From Hordeum vulgare subsp. vulgare (taxonomy: Eukaryota; Streptophyta; Magnoliopsida; Poales; Poaceae), in NCBI RefSeq assembly GCF_904849725.1, contig NC_058523.1:206673689-206737688 (forward strand): 64,000 nucleotides of DNA, in the 5' to 3' direction. The notes beneath the pieces are model-generated. The model ran no database searches. It was not told where the DNA came from and was given only the letters and a program-made list of their open reading frames with translations. How positions within the stretch are numbered: the stretch's first letter is position 1; every line of letters starts with the position of its first letter. The translations under genes were made by a program, and so were the position numbers. Of the stretch, positions 44,476-55,439 are shown one piece after another.

Positions 44476-45479
44476 CAGCCTTTGCTCGGAAGGTGCCCCT
44501 AAGTCCCGCCTTTCGCTAGATTGGCCCGCCGAGCGCACGGGAGGCCAGAAGCCTCAAAAGTGCTTATTTCTCAATGTTTTTATTTCACATATTTTGGTTT
44601 ATGTTTTGAATTTTTTTTCTTTTGTCCATATTATCAAATATAAAATATATAGACTTACAAAAAAATCTTCACATAAAATTTTCAAAAATGAGAAGCATAC
44701 ATATGAAAAGTGTTAAATATGTATAGAAAATTTGTTGCCGATGTATACGAAAAATGTATACCCAAAATATAAAACGTCTATGGAAAGAGTGGAGATAAAG
44801 AATTATAAGTTTTCAAAAATCTTAATTGTGTATTTGAAATTTTTTACAGTGTGTATGGAAAGTAGACATCAGAAATATATATTTTGTATTTCAAAATGTC
44901 AAATGTAATATACAGAAATATCGCTGACGTATACTAAAAATGTACAATGGTTACATAAATATAGAAAAAAAAATATGTATCAACATACTAATAATGTAAT
45001 TTCACATTTTATATATTTATATAAAATATGTTCCTTACATATACAAAAATGTAAAATGTGTATGAAAACAAAATGTAAAAAGAAGATAGAAAAACATAAG
45101 TCTACAAAAAGTGTTAATCACGTGCATAAAATATATTCTTGATACATGCAAAAAATATATAACAAAAAATACAAACAAATAAAAAATGAAGACAAACAAA
45201 TAAATAAAGAAAGAAATGCAAAAAATAGTGTAAACGCTGAAAAAATGAAGAAAAAAAGGACTTTGAAAGAAACGAAAACCAGGTGAAAAGAAAAACTGAA
45301 AGACGTGAAGAAACAAATAAAACAGAAAAAACCTAGCGAACTCAAAAAAAGTTTAGCGAAAAGAAATAAAAGCGCATGAAATGGACTGGACAAGTAGCTT
45401 CTACACCGGCTAAAAGTTTCAACCGAGACAAAATAAGCACTCGCTAGTAGCTTCTACACATGCTATACAGCACTGCAGG
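44476..45479. other. AT-rich spacer between modules
   Basis: No gene. There are many short repeats of ATGTATACGAAAAATGTA type (44700-45180). The phrase TAGCTTCTACAC recurs at 45386 and 45449, and GCAGGCGCCCGGTTCATCG at 45475 probably opens the second array. Confidence 0.5.
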
Positions 45480-46030
45480 CGCCCGGTTCATCGATTTTTG
45501 GAAAATAAATTACACCAATTTTGCAAAAAAAGTTCTTCAAATGAAAAAAATGTTCACAGATTTTAAATTTAATGATAACTAAATTTGAAAAATGTTAATC
45601 AAATTTGATAAAGGTTCATTAACATTTATAAAAAGTTCAGTAATTTTGAAAAACATTCATCAATTTTGAAAAAAAGTTAATCAGTGTTCCAAAAAAGTTC
45701 ATCAAAATTTTGAAGAAATTCATTGAATTTAAAAAAGTTCATCAAAATTTTATAAAACATGACCTAATCAAAAAAGAGTTTTTTAGTTTTGAAAAAAAAG
45801 TTCATTAAATTTGAAAAAAAATCATCAAATTTAAAAAAGTTCATCTAATGTGGAAAATTTCATCAAATTCAAAAAATCATTGAATTTGAGAAAAAAGTCA
45901 CCAAATTTTCAAAAACGTTCATTCAGTTTGAAAAAAGTTCATCAATTTTGATAAAAGTTTGACGAATTTGAAAAAAAATCATCAATTTGAAGAAAAAGTT
46001 CATGAACTATAAAAAATCATCGAGCCATGA
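45480..46030 (+). repeat. Degenerate TTCATC/TTTGAAAAA array 2
   Basis: Same kind of units as 43680-44175 (GTTCATCAAATTTGAAAAAA and variants), about 22 units, followed by a purine-rich stretch (46020-46160). Confidence 0.75.
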
Positions 46031-46164
46031 AGAAAAAAAAAGGAAAAACAGAAACAAAAAAAAGAAGCAAAAAACCAAAAGCAGAAGAAAAGAAAAACGA
46101 AAAAGAGAAGCAAAAAAGGAAAACCAAAGAAAGGAATAAGAAAAGAACAAAAGAAAATTAGTCA

Positions 46165-46385
46165 TCAGATCGGGTGTGGTGGCGCAGTGGTTTTACTGTG
46201 TGCTAACTCGAGCTGAAGATCGAGAGTTCGATTCACGGCAACGCCTAGCCCATTTTTTCTATTCAGAAAAAGAAAAATGCTAAGATGGGCCGGCCCAGCG
46301 CGTGTCGCTGCAGGAGCCCGTTAGTAGAATCGCACTGTAACGGACGCAACAACCAAATAGGGTTGGCCTGATATATGGTTTGGAC
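46165..46385 (+). repeat. tRNA-like (SINE-like) module 2
   Basis: A-box-like TGGTGGCGCAGTGG (46177-46190) and B-box-like GAGTTCGATTC (46224-46234), then GGGCCGGCCC at 46287-46296 and the tail CACTGTAACGGACGC...ACCAAATAGGG. The tail aligns with module 1, while the tRNA-like heads differ more. Confidence 0.55.
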
Positions 46386-46477
46386 AAAAACTACTGGATA
46401 AGAATCCAAATAGGCCAGTTCATTTAAGTTATTATAAATTTTACATATCTGGTTTTTTGTCGAGAAGGTTCCAGCAT

Positions 46478-48280
46478 CACTATTAGAAAAAAAACTATTA
46501 GTGACGCACCACTTTCTGCTATTAGTGGCGCACTGTAGGTGTGCCATTATTACCACGCCACTAGTATCAAATACTAATGGCGCACCTCTGGTGCGCCATT
46601 AGTATTGCAGGTAACAGTGGCGCACCTTGTAGTGCGTCATTACTAGGTGCGCCATTACTAGTAACAAATAGCAATGGCGCACCTGTGGTGCGTCACTGGT
46701 AAAAAAATTGATTTTTTTTATTTTTTTTTAGTTTTGAAGGCGGGGAAATAGTAGTGGCGCACCGTCTACCCCCCCGTGCGCCATTGCTATTTTTGAATTT
46801 TGAATTTGGATCTGGATGTAGATCTAGCTCTTTTTTTGGCTTTTTTTGCTCTTTTTTGTTGCTTGAATTTTTTTTCAAATATCATTCTCGATCGGGGGAG
46901 CTCCACATGTGGCCGGAAGTAGAGGAGGAGGTCGCCGGAGAGGAGGGAGGAGAAGGTTGCCGGAGAGGAGGAGGAGGAAGGTCGCCGGAGAGGAGGTCAA
47001 CGGAGAGGAGGAGGAGGACCGTGCCCAGGAGAGGAAGGAGGAGCACCGTGAGGAGGAGAGGAGGGAGGAGAAGGTCGCCGGAGGAGTAGCACCGTGAGGA
47101 GGATAGGAGGGAGGAGGAGGTCGCCGGAGGAGGAGCACCGTGAGGAGGAGGTCACCGGAGGAGGAGCACCGTGAGGAGGAGGTCGTCGTAGGAGGAGCAC
47201 CGTGAGGAGGAGTTCACCGGAGGAGGAGCACCGTGAGGAGGAGGAGGTCGCCGGAGAGGAGGAGATGGAGTGGAGGAGAGGAGGAGAGGAGGAGATGGAG
47301 TGGAGCAGAGGACGAGAGGAGGAGATGGAGTGAAGGAGATGGAGTGGAGGAGAGGAGGAGAAGAATGAAGGTGTAAGTGGCTGACTGACCCTTTTAGCCC
47401 AACTTAGCAGTGCCGCACCTTGCACTGATGCGCCATTGCTATTTTTTGAATTGTGAAGACAGAAAAATAGTAGTGGTGCACCTTGCACTGGTGCATCATT
47501 GCTATGTTACATAGTAGTGGCGCACCTAGATGTGGTGCGTCATTACTATGTATTTAATTTTTTCATTTTTTTTGAATTTGTTTGCCTCCAGATCTTGAAA
47601 GCATCATAACTTTTTTCTGTTAGGTTTTTGGGGATTCTAAAAGTCTTCAACGGGGTTAACTTTTCGAGTAGATAATTTTCCATATAAAAAACTTTTTCAT
47701 GGGAGGTCGTATGCAAAAGTTACGACCATTTTATCGAAACATTGCAAAAAAAATTAAAATTCATGTTTGTTAATTTTCCTAACAACTAGAACACATAACA
47801 CATGAGCATCTATTTTTTTGAATTCTTTTTGAATATTTTATCATTTTTTATTTTTTTTAAACATAAAAGGCGATCCACACGGGGTGTGTGTTTGTGTGTG
47901 TGACGTTAGTAATGGCGCACCATGCCTAGGCGCGCCACTGCTATGTAGCATAGCAATGACGCACCTAGGTATGGTGCGCCATTGCTATATCTGGTGGGGG
48001 GGATGGATCAAAAATAGCAATGACGCACCACGCCTAGGTGCGCCACTCCTATGTAGCATAGCAGTGGCGCACCCAGGTGTGGTGCGCCATTGCTATGTCT
48101 GATGAGGGGTGGGGGATGGACCAAAAAATAGCAATGGCGCACTGCTAATGTGGTGCGCTATTAGTAAAAACATAGCAATGACGCACCTGATTCTGGTGCG
48201 CCACTCATATAGCAGTGGCGCATCACCATCATGGTGCGCCACTAATAGTGATATTGGGGATAAGCTTTTTTCTAGTAGTG
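46478..48280. mobile_element. Complete non-autonomous CACTA transposon (1.8 kb)
   Basis: The ends are CACTATTAGAAAAAAA at 46478 and, inverted, CACTACTAGAAAAAAGC at 48280, flanked by a perfect CAT duplication (46475-46477, 48281-48283). Both ends have many copies of the paired subterminal motif AATGGCGCAC / GTGCGCCATT, spaced about 30-50 bases. The middle holds a GGA-rich microsatellite (46905-47370) and an AT-rich part (47530-47880). No transposase is encoded; frames in the GGA tract are artefacts. It resembles the Caspar-like CACTA group of Triticeae, from memory. A partial relative is at 11995-12740. Confidence 0.9.
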
Positions 48281-48283
48281 CAT

Positions 48284-49440
48284 GATGTATTTTTTCTTTT
48301 GTTTTTCAACTTTTCTTCATGAATTAAAAAACATTCAGAAATTAAACAATATTCAAAATATTCAAAGAAGTATAGCATCTAGTAAAATGAGTTTTTAATT
48401 ATTCAAAATTCTGTTAAAAAAAGTCAAAAAATATTAGTACTTTTGAATAAAATATTTTACAAATGTTCGAATTTTGGAAATTGTTCATGTTGTTTCAAAA
48501 ATATGTCCACAGATATGCATAAAATATTATCAAAACTCAAATAAGTAAAGCATTTAAATAATTTATACTTGGTTAATAGTCATATGAAAAACAGACTAAA
48601 CTATAACAGACAGGAAAACCGAACCACAAAAAGTTGGAACAAACCAGTATGCAAATGTCTGTCAAGTGTTACAAGGAAAACATAAATGGGTTTAACATAA
48701 ACCTATCGCGCAGGGTCTGTGATGATACCCTATTTAACGCAAGGGCAATCAGGTTGTTTTTTATTTAGTGCTTATAACTACTTTTGCACTATTATAGGTA
48801 TAGAGCCCCAATGACAAAAACGAAGTTTGTGTGCTCGGGCACCATGGTGCTCTTTTAAAAAAATTTGAAAACCATAATTAAAGTTTGAAAAAACATTGAA
48901 ATAATTCTGTGTAAACTTGTATGTATTCACTATTGATCCACAAAATTTTGTTTTGAAAAAATGTAATTTCTAAGCTATACAAAAAAACAAATTTCCGGCC
49001 TAAAAACAAAAAAATTTGGCCCATTTGGAAATACATGTGTAGTATGTATGCGTGTGTATGTTTGTAAGAAATTTTGATTTTTTTTTGCAGTAAAAATGTT
49101 TTTTTTATGAAACGGGCACCATGGTGCCCGTCAACAACTACGACTATTCGGCCCAATCACCCACTATTTTTCCCTCGCTAGTCCTAAGTGGGTTGACCGT
49201 GTAATTCGAAACCTTTTACAAGGTTTTCTTCAATTTTCTAATCTGAATTTCTTTGCTTTTTTTATTACGCTTTGGTTAGGTTTTCTATTTTCTAATTCCG
49301 ACTTTATAGGAATAATGGCTACTCATAACAACAAAGTATTTATTTTTCTCCGAGTTAATCATGCGCACGAGTGAGGACTAACGCGTATGAAAGATTAGTG
49401 TCGTGGTATTTTCGGGACACATGTCACGGCGTGGCTTAGA
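48284..49440. other. AT-rich spacer with paired GGGCACCATGGTGC palindromes
   Basis: No gene. CGGGCACCATGGTGCTC at about 48836 and CGGGCACCATGGTGCCCG at 49113 bracket about 300 bases of A/T-rich DNA. Because each motif is itself a palindrome, the pair could be the ends of a small MITE-like element. Confidence 0.5.
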
Positions 49441-49980
49441 GAGGTGAGAGCATGGACGCCGTGAAGATCCGAAACAGGTTGGGCAATGTCATGCGGTGGT
49501 TTACCCAGGTTCGAAGCCCTCGCGTGGAGGTAACACTCCTAGTCCTGTATGTGTGGTGTATATGGAGAGTATATAGTTGTACATGTAACTTCTTGAGCTG
49601 TCTGGAGGAAGAAGAAGGAGGCTGGGAGCTCTCCTCTTCTCGTGGAGAGTGGGGAACGAGAGAACCGGGGGGGGGGGGAGCCCGGGAGAATCCTCCCCCC
49701 GTGTGTGTGTGTCCTTTTCTCCGCGTATCTCCACCTCCCCGTGGGTTGGCTCCCTAGGTCACCTTATAAAGGGGTGCCCAGAGGACAAGGGGTGGCCCAC
49801 GGGGCCTAACTTTTACTATTGTACATTATGGACGAGGGGGCCCACCTGGCCTAATTTCACTGTTGGAGGTGACCGGTGTATAGTGATATAGACTGGACTG
49901 CCTGGGCGTAGTGATGCAGGCTGTAGCATCCTCCGGTTGTGTCTCATGGGACGATGCAGCTGTCCTTGCTAGGCTCCACC
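49441..49980. other. Unassigned LTR-like stretch with TATA-like box
   Basis: It contains GGTTTACCCAGGTTCGAAGC, a phrase common in Triticeae LTR sequences, a run of G (49666-49678), GTGTGTGTGTG (49701), and CTTATAAAGGGG at 49764-49775. It may be an old Gypsy LTR part, but no partner is seen. No convincing ORF. Confidence 0.35.
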
Positions 49981-50245
49981 TAGACAGGTTTCCAGTCAGA
50001 CAGTCTCCAACCGAACGGGTTCTAGCCGGACAGGTTCCAGTCAGATAGGTCTCCAGCCGGACATTCTGCAGCCGGCCGGGTTCCAGTCGGCATGCTACAG
50101 TCGGCAGCCAGCAACCGACAACGAGCAGGCTCGAGCCGGCAGTCGGCAGTCGGCAATCAGCAACCGGCAGGCTGCAGTCGGCAGCCGCAAGCCGGCATTC
50201 GGCAGCCAGCACTCGGCAGCCTACAACTAGCAGCCGGACGGTCTT
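49981..50245. repeat. CAGCCGG(C/A)(A/C)G-rich short tandem array 1
   Basis: Units of about 10-19 bases, CCAGCCGGACAGGTT and then GCAGTCGGCAGCC types, run for about 260 bases. The same phrases return at 51661-52000, so the two arrays bracket the minisatellites between them. Confidence 0.75.
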
Positions 50246-50391
50246 TTGTCCTTACTACTTCGATTGTCTTTGTTGATTCATGGGGTATGGTGTGTCGGGG
50301 CAACTCTGTTGGCTGTTGCGGGACTCGAAGAGTCGGGCAGAGGCTTTTAGTTGTTGTCGTAGAAAATGACGGTGTCGAAACACGACTATGT

Positions 50392-50625
50392 GCGGACGAT
50401 GAGTCTGTCGGTTCTTTCGCATGAAACGCCACCGTGTGCGGACGCAAAGTCTGCTGGCTCTTGTACGCGGGGCACTGCCGAGCGCGGACGCGGAGTCCGA
50501 CCGCCCTTGCGCGCGAACCGCTACCGTTTTCATGGACGTGGAGTCCACTGGCTCTTGTGAGTGGGGCACTGCCAAGCGTGGACGCGGAGTCCGATGACTC
50601 TTGCATGCGAAGCGCTGCCGTCGTC
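50392..50625. repeat. 46-bp minisatellite, five units
   Basis: Units start GCGGACG or TGGACG at 50392, 50438, 50484, 50533 and 50579 (spacing 46, 46, 49, 46). Each contains GGAGTCCG or similar and CTCTTG(T/C), and ends with a GC(A/G)CTGCC-like phrase. GC-rich and non-coding. Confidence 0.82.
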
Positions 50626-50649
50626 GTAGGTGAGGTTGCCGATGGCGGC

Positions 50650-51660
50650 CGGCTGCGGGATGCAGCCGGCAGCGGCTTTCTTCTAGAGGGGGCACGCCAA
50701 CGCACCCACATGCTATAGCCTCCGAGATTCAGGACGGCTGCGCGATTGCGTGGTAGCGGGGCTAATTCTTTGTCCTATGATTTTTTCTTGTGCCCTCTTC
50801 TCAGGCTGACGTGGCTTTCTTCCAGTGGGGGCGCGCCGGGGCACCCACTGGGTGTAGCCTCCGAGCAACTCGAAGAGTCATGCGGAGGCTTCTTGCTGTT
50901 GATGTAGCAAAAAGGTTGCCGATGGTGGCCCACTGCGGGTTGCAGCCGGCGTAGCTTTCTTTTAGTGGGGGCGCGCCGGCGCACCCACTGGGTGTAGGCT
51001 CCAAGCCTCTGAGCGACTCGAAGAGTCGTGCGGAGGCTTCTTGTTGTTGATGTAGCAAAAAGGTTGACGATGGCGGCCGGGTGCGGGCTGCAGCCGGCGT
51101 AGCTTTCTTCCACTGGGGGCGCGCCGGTGCACCCACTAGGTGTAGCCTCTGAGCCTCCGGAGGACTCGTAGAGTCGTGCGGAGGCTTCTTGCTGTTGGTG
51201 TAGCAAAAAGGTCACCTATGGCGACCGAATGCAAGCTGCAGTCGGCGTAGCTTTCTTCTAGTGGGGGCGCGCCGACGCACCCACTGCATGTATCCTCCGA
51301 GCCTCCGGGCGACTCGAAGATTCGTACGGAGGCTTCTTGTTGTTGATGTACACGCGTAGCTTTCTTCCATTGGGGGCGCGCCGGCCCACCCACTGGGTGT
51401 AGCCTCCGAGTCTCCAGACAACTCGAAGAGTCGTATGGAGGCTTCTTGCTGTTGATGTAGAAAAAAGGTTGCCGATGGCGACCGGCTGCAAGCTGCACCC
51501 AACGTAGCTTTCTTCAAGTGAGGGCGCGCCGGCGCACCCACTGTGTGTAGCTCCGATCCTCAGGGCGACTCGAAGAGTTGTGCAGAGGCTTCTTGTTGTT
51601 GATGTAGCGAAAAGGTTGCCGATGGCGACCGATTGCAGCTGGTGTAGGTGTCTTCGAGTG
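50650..51660. repeat. 140-148-bp tandem repeat with internal hairpin, seven to eight units
   Basis: The marker GTAGCTTTCTTC(C/T)AGTGGGG recurs at about 50676, 50815, 50955, 51103, 51251, 51360, 51508 and (diverged) 51648: spacing 139, 140, 148, 148, 109, 148, 140. Each unit contains GGGCGCGCCGG, CACCCACTGGGTGTAG, and the nested hairpin CCTCCG...GACTCGAAGAGTC...CGGAGGC, then TTGTTGATGTAGCAAAAAGG. The 109-bp unit lacks about 40 bases, including the GTTGCCGATGG part. Confidence 0.88.
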
Positions 51661-52000
51661 GGCGTGCGCCAGCCGGACAGAATCTAGCCGGACAAGTCTC
51701 CAGCCGGCAGCCGACAACCTGCAGACGGACTAGTTCCAGCCAGACGGGTCCAGCCGGCAGGCCCCATTCGACAGCCAATAGCTTGCATCTCCAGACGGCA
51801 GCCAACGGCCGGCAGCCGGTAGGCGGATGGGTCTCCAGCCGGCAGTTGGACAGGTCTCCACTCGGCAGCCGAACAGGTCTCCAGCTGACAGCTGGACAGG
51901 TCTCTAGCCAGCAGCCGACAGCCGGACATGTTCTAGCCAGCAGGTTCCAGCCGGCACGCTGCAGTCGACAACCAGCACCTAGCAGGCTGCAGCCGGCACG
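51661..52000. repeat. CCAGCCGGCAG-rich short tandem array 2
   Basis: CAGGTCTCCAGCCGGCAG-type units of about 16-24 bases over 340 bases, like 49981-50245. It ends where LTR homology begins at 52001. Confidence 0.75.
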
Positions 52001-52577
52001 AGCAACCTTACAGGTACCAATCGGAGTCGCGAGATGGAGATTGGTTACAAGAGATGAACTAGGGATTGGAGAGGAGATGGTGCTGATGAAGATGTTGATG
52101 AAGATGCCTCCCCTCCGACGAGACGAGTGTTGGTGATGACGATGGCGACGATTTCCCCCTCCGGGAGGGAAATTTCCCCGGCAGGATCATCCTGCCGGAG
52201 CTCTAGATTGGATCTGCTCAAGTTCCGCCTCGTGGCGGCAGCGAAACCACGAAAAAGCTCCCAATTGATTTTTCTGGAACGAAACCCTTCATATAGCAAA
52301 ATAGGGGGCCAGTGGGCCGTTAGGGAGCCCACAAGCCCTGTAGCCGCCACCAGGGGGTGGCGGCTACCAGGCTTGTGGCGCCCTGGTAGCTCCCCTCTGG
52401 TACTTCTTTCGCCCAGTATTTTATATATATTCCCAAAAAATTCCACGTAAATTTTCAGTGCATTTGGAGTTGTGCAGAATAGAGGACTCAGATTTTCTCC
52501 TTTTCGAGTCCAGAATTCCAGCTGCCTGAATTCTCCCTCTTCAAATAAACCTTGCAAAATAAGAGAGAAAAGGCATA
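52001..52577 (-). repeat. Truncated Gypsy-type LTR fragment (family of 55440-56784)
   Basis: Reverse-complement match to 55510-56105, sharing for instance GGTTTACATGAAGAGGGAGA-like and GGCAGGA(T/C)(G/C)ATCCTGCC sequences and the CTCGCGACTCCGATTGGTAC part. It lacks both LTR ends. The right end is cut by the LTR starting at 52588 and the left end by the minisatellite cluster. Confidence 0.8.
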
Positions 52578-52587
52578 AATATGGTAC

Positions 52588-54175
52588 TGATACGTCTCAA
52601 ACGTATCTATAGTTTTCGATGGTTTCACGCTGTTATCTTGTCTTCTTTGGTTGTTTTATGTACCTTTTATATCTTTTTTGGGACTAACTTATTAATTCAG
52701 TGCCAAGTGCCAGTTCCTGTTTTTTCCTTGTTTTTGACTCTTTTCAGATCTGATTTTGGAACGGAGTCCAAACGGAAGAAAAACCCTGAAATGATCTTAG
52801 CTCGAATGGGAGATGATCAGGGGGCCTTTGGGCCAAGCCAGGTGGGCTCCAGGTAGCCTACAAGCCCCCACTCCGCCACCAGGGGGAGGCGGCGGTGGGT
52901 AGGCTTGTTGCCTCCCTGGCCGCCCCCTGACCTAGATACTTGCCCTATATATTCCCAAATATTCCGCAAAAAATCAGGGGAGCCTCGAAAATACTTTTCT
53001 GCCACCGCAAGCTTTCGTTTCCGCGAGATCTCATCTGGAGACCCTTCCTGGTGCCCTGCTGGAGGGGACTTTGGAGTTGGAGGGCGTCTTCATCATCATC
53101 ATCGCCCCTCCAATGACTCGTGAGTTGTTCACTTTAGACCTACAGGTCCGTAGTTAGTAGCTAGATGGCTTCTTCTCTCTCTTGGATCTTCAATACAAAG
53201 TTCTCCATGATCTTCATGGAGATCTATCCGATGTAATCTTCTTTGGCGATGTGTTTGTCGAGATCTGATGAATTGGGGATTTGTGATCAGATTATCTATG
53301 ATATATGTTTGAGTCTTTGCTGATTTCTTATATGCATGATTTGATATCCTTGTAAGTCTCTCCGAGTCTTGGGTTTTGTTTGGCCAACTAGATCTATGAT
53401 TCTTGCAATGGGAGAAGTGCTTGGTTTTGGGTTCTACCATGTGGTGACCTTTCCCAGTGACAGTAGGGGCAGCAAGGCACACATCAAGTAGTTGCCATCA
53501 AGGGTAAAAAGATGAGGTTTTTATCATTGGTTTGAGATTATCCCTCTACATCATGTCATCTTGCTTAAGGCGTTACTCTGTTCTTATGGACTTAATACAC
53601 TAGATGCATGCTGGATAGCGGTCGACGTGTGGAGTAATAGTAGTAGATGCAGAAAGTATCGGTCTACTTGTTTTGGACGTGATGCCCATAGATATAATCA
53701 TTGCATAGATATCGTCACGACTTTGCGCGGTTCTATCAATTGCTCGACATTAATTTGTTCACCCACCGTCTACTTGCTTTCATGAGAGACGCCACTAGTA
53801 AACACTACGGCCCTCGGGTCTATTCACATCCATCGTTTACACCTCCGCTTTTACTTTGCTTTGTTACTTTGTTGCTTTCAGTTCTCACTTGGAAAACAAT
53901 CTATAAGGGATTGACAACCCCTTCATAGCGTTGGGAGCAAACTTTTGTTTTGTGCAGGATCTTGAGATACTCCTCCACTGGATTGATACCTTGGTTCTCA
54001 AACTGAGGGAAATACTTACCGTCGCTGTGCTACATCACCCTTTCCGCTTCAAGGGAACACCAACGCAAGGCTCCAAGGCCACGGGGGAAATCCTTTGCAT
54101 ACTTGCCTAGGAAGTCCCTTAAGGCGTAGGCGCAGCTGAAGGATTCCTGGTGCCGTCAACACACCTGTTTCTGGC
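52588..54175 (+). repeat. Gypsy-type LTR with adjoining primer-site-like motif
   Basis: It begins TGATACGTCTCAAACGTATC and contains the segments CTCATCTGGAGACCCTTCCT and CTCCACTGGATTGATACC. It runs to TTTCTGGCGCCATTGGAAGG near 54170, where a primer site would be. The exact LTR end (near CCGTCAACACA, about 54162) is uncertain. It matches the captured fragment at 10772-11990. No matching internal region follows; Copia sequence begins within about 90 bases. Confidence 0.75.
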
Positions 54176-54189
54176 GCCATTGGAAGGAC

Positions 54190-55352
54190 TTTTGTGCATT
54201 AGCGTAGCTGACATCAGGTACCACAAAGTAATATAACAGCCCATAAAGCAATAAATATCAACATGAAAGGATGATGCAAAATGGACGGATCAACCATCTG
54301 TGTGGGGCTTGGGAGTCTGGAAAGATGAAGAGATCCAAACACCCCTCAAAGACTATCATGACTACTACTCGTCCATTTGAATTGGTTCACATGGATATCT
54401 TTGGACCTACTCATTATGCTACTCTAACCAATGCAACATCTCTCTATGGTTTTGTCATCGTTGATGACTATTCTCGTTATACTTGTGTACATATCGTTCT
54501 TTACAAAACTGAAGTGCAAGAAGTCTTCAAACGATTTTCCTCAAGGGCCTCGACGAACTTCGCATCAAGATCAAGCACATTGGGAGTGACAATGGGACAT
54601 AATTCAATAATACATGCCTTGATGATTATCTTGATTAACTTGGTATTACTCACGAATTGCCTGCTCCTTATACTCCGCAATAGAATGGCGTCATTGAGCG
54701 CAAGAAGAGGAATCTCGTTGAAATGGCATGGACTATGCTTGAAGAATATCAGACTCCTCGTCGCTTCTGGCCTGAGGCAATCAACACTACTTGCCACACC
54801 ATCAACGGGGTATATCTTCACAAATTCCTCAAGAAGACTTCATACGAACTTCTCACTTACAGGAAACCCAATGTAAGTTATTTCAAATTCTTCGGTGCAA
54901 GGTGCTGGATTAGAGATCCTCACCATAGCTCAAAATTTGAACCAAAAGCACATGAGGGTTTTATGCTCGGTTACGGAAAGGACTCGCACACCTACAGAGT
55001 CTTCAACTCCTATCACAACAAGGTTGTTGAAAATGTAGATTTGCGGTTCAATGAAACTAATGGCTCGCGAAGAGAGAAACTGCCTCCTATGCTAGCTAAA
55101 CTGACTCCTGAGGAAGCTATTAAGCACAAGGCTACTGAAGATACCATTCCTACTGAGGAACAACCTCCTGTTGAAGAAGTCGTCCTCAACAATGGTGAAA
55201 TTCAAGCGGGTGCACTTGAGGAAATTGCTCGAGATCAAATTCCTCAGCCCAACCAAAGTCTTCAACCCACGCATCCGAGGATTGCAAATGAAGTGGAAAT
55301 TGATAAAATCCTCGATGACATCAATGCGCGAGGTCCCCTCACTCGCTGAAAA
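54190..55352 (+). pseudogene. Copia integrase and pol linker, part 1 (broken)
   Basis: Frame 54271-54876 begins within the GAG-pre-integrase end and has the integrase core HMDIFGP and VDDYSRY. It shifts frame near 54550-54600, and PYTPQ is followed by TAG at about 54682 where the family has a second Gln, before NGVIERKKRNLVE. Frame 54723-55349 carries the segment beginning MAWTMLEEYQTPRRFWPEA, ARCWIRDPHHSSKFEPKAHE and the acidic linker, ending in a TGA at about 55347-55349. The sequence resembles the large SIRE/Maximus-type Copia of grasses. Gag and protease are absent upstream. It is interrupted at 55353 by a BARE1/Angela solo LTR and resumes in frame at 58217. Confidence 0.83.
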
Positions 55353-55439
55353 TGTCGGGGAACGTTGCATGGGAAACAAAAAATTGCTATGCACACGAAG
55401 ACCTATCATGGTGATGTTCATCTACGAGAGGGAGATACG

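Noticed and set aside
46754..47488. Frames through the GGA tract of the CACTA
   Set aside because: GGA/CTC microsatellite translation (poly Glu/Arg/Ser); no domain.
50650..51660. CRISPR-like array
   Set aside because: Units repeat over their full length with no unique spacers, and the surroundings are clearly a plant nuclear genome.
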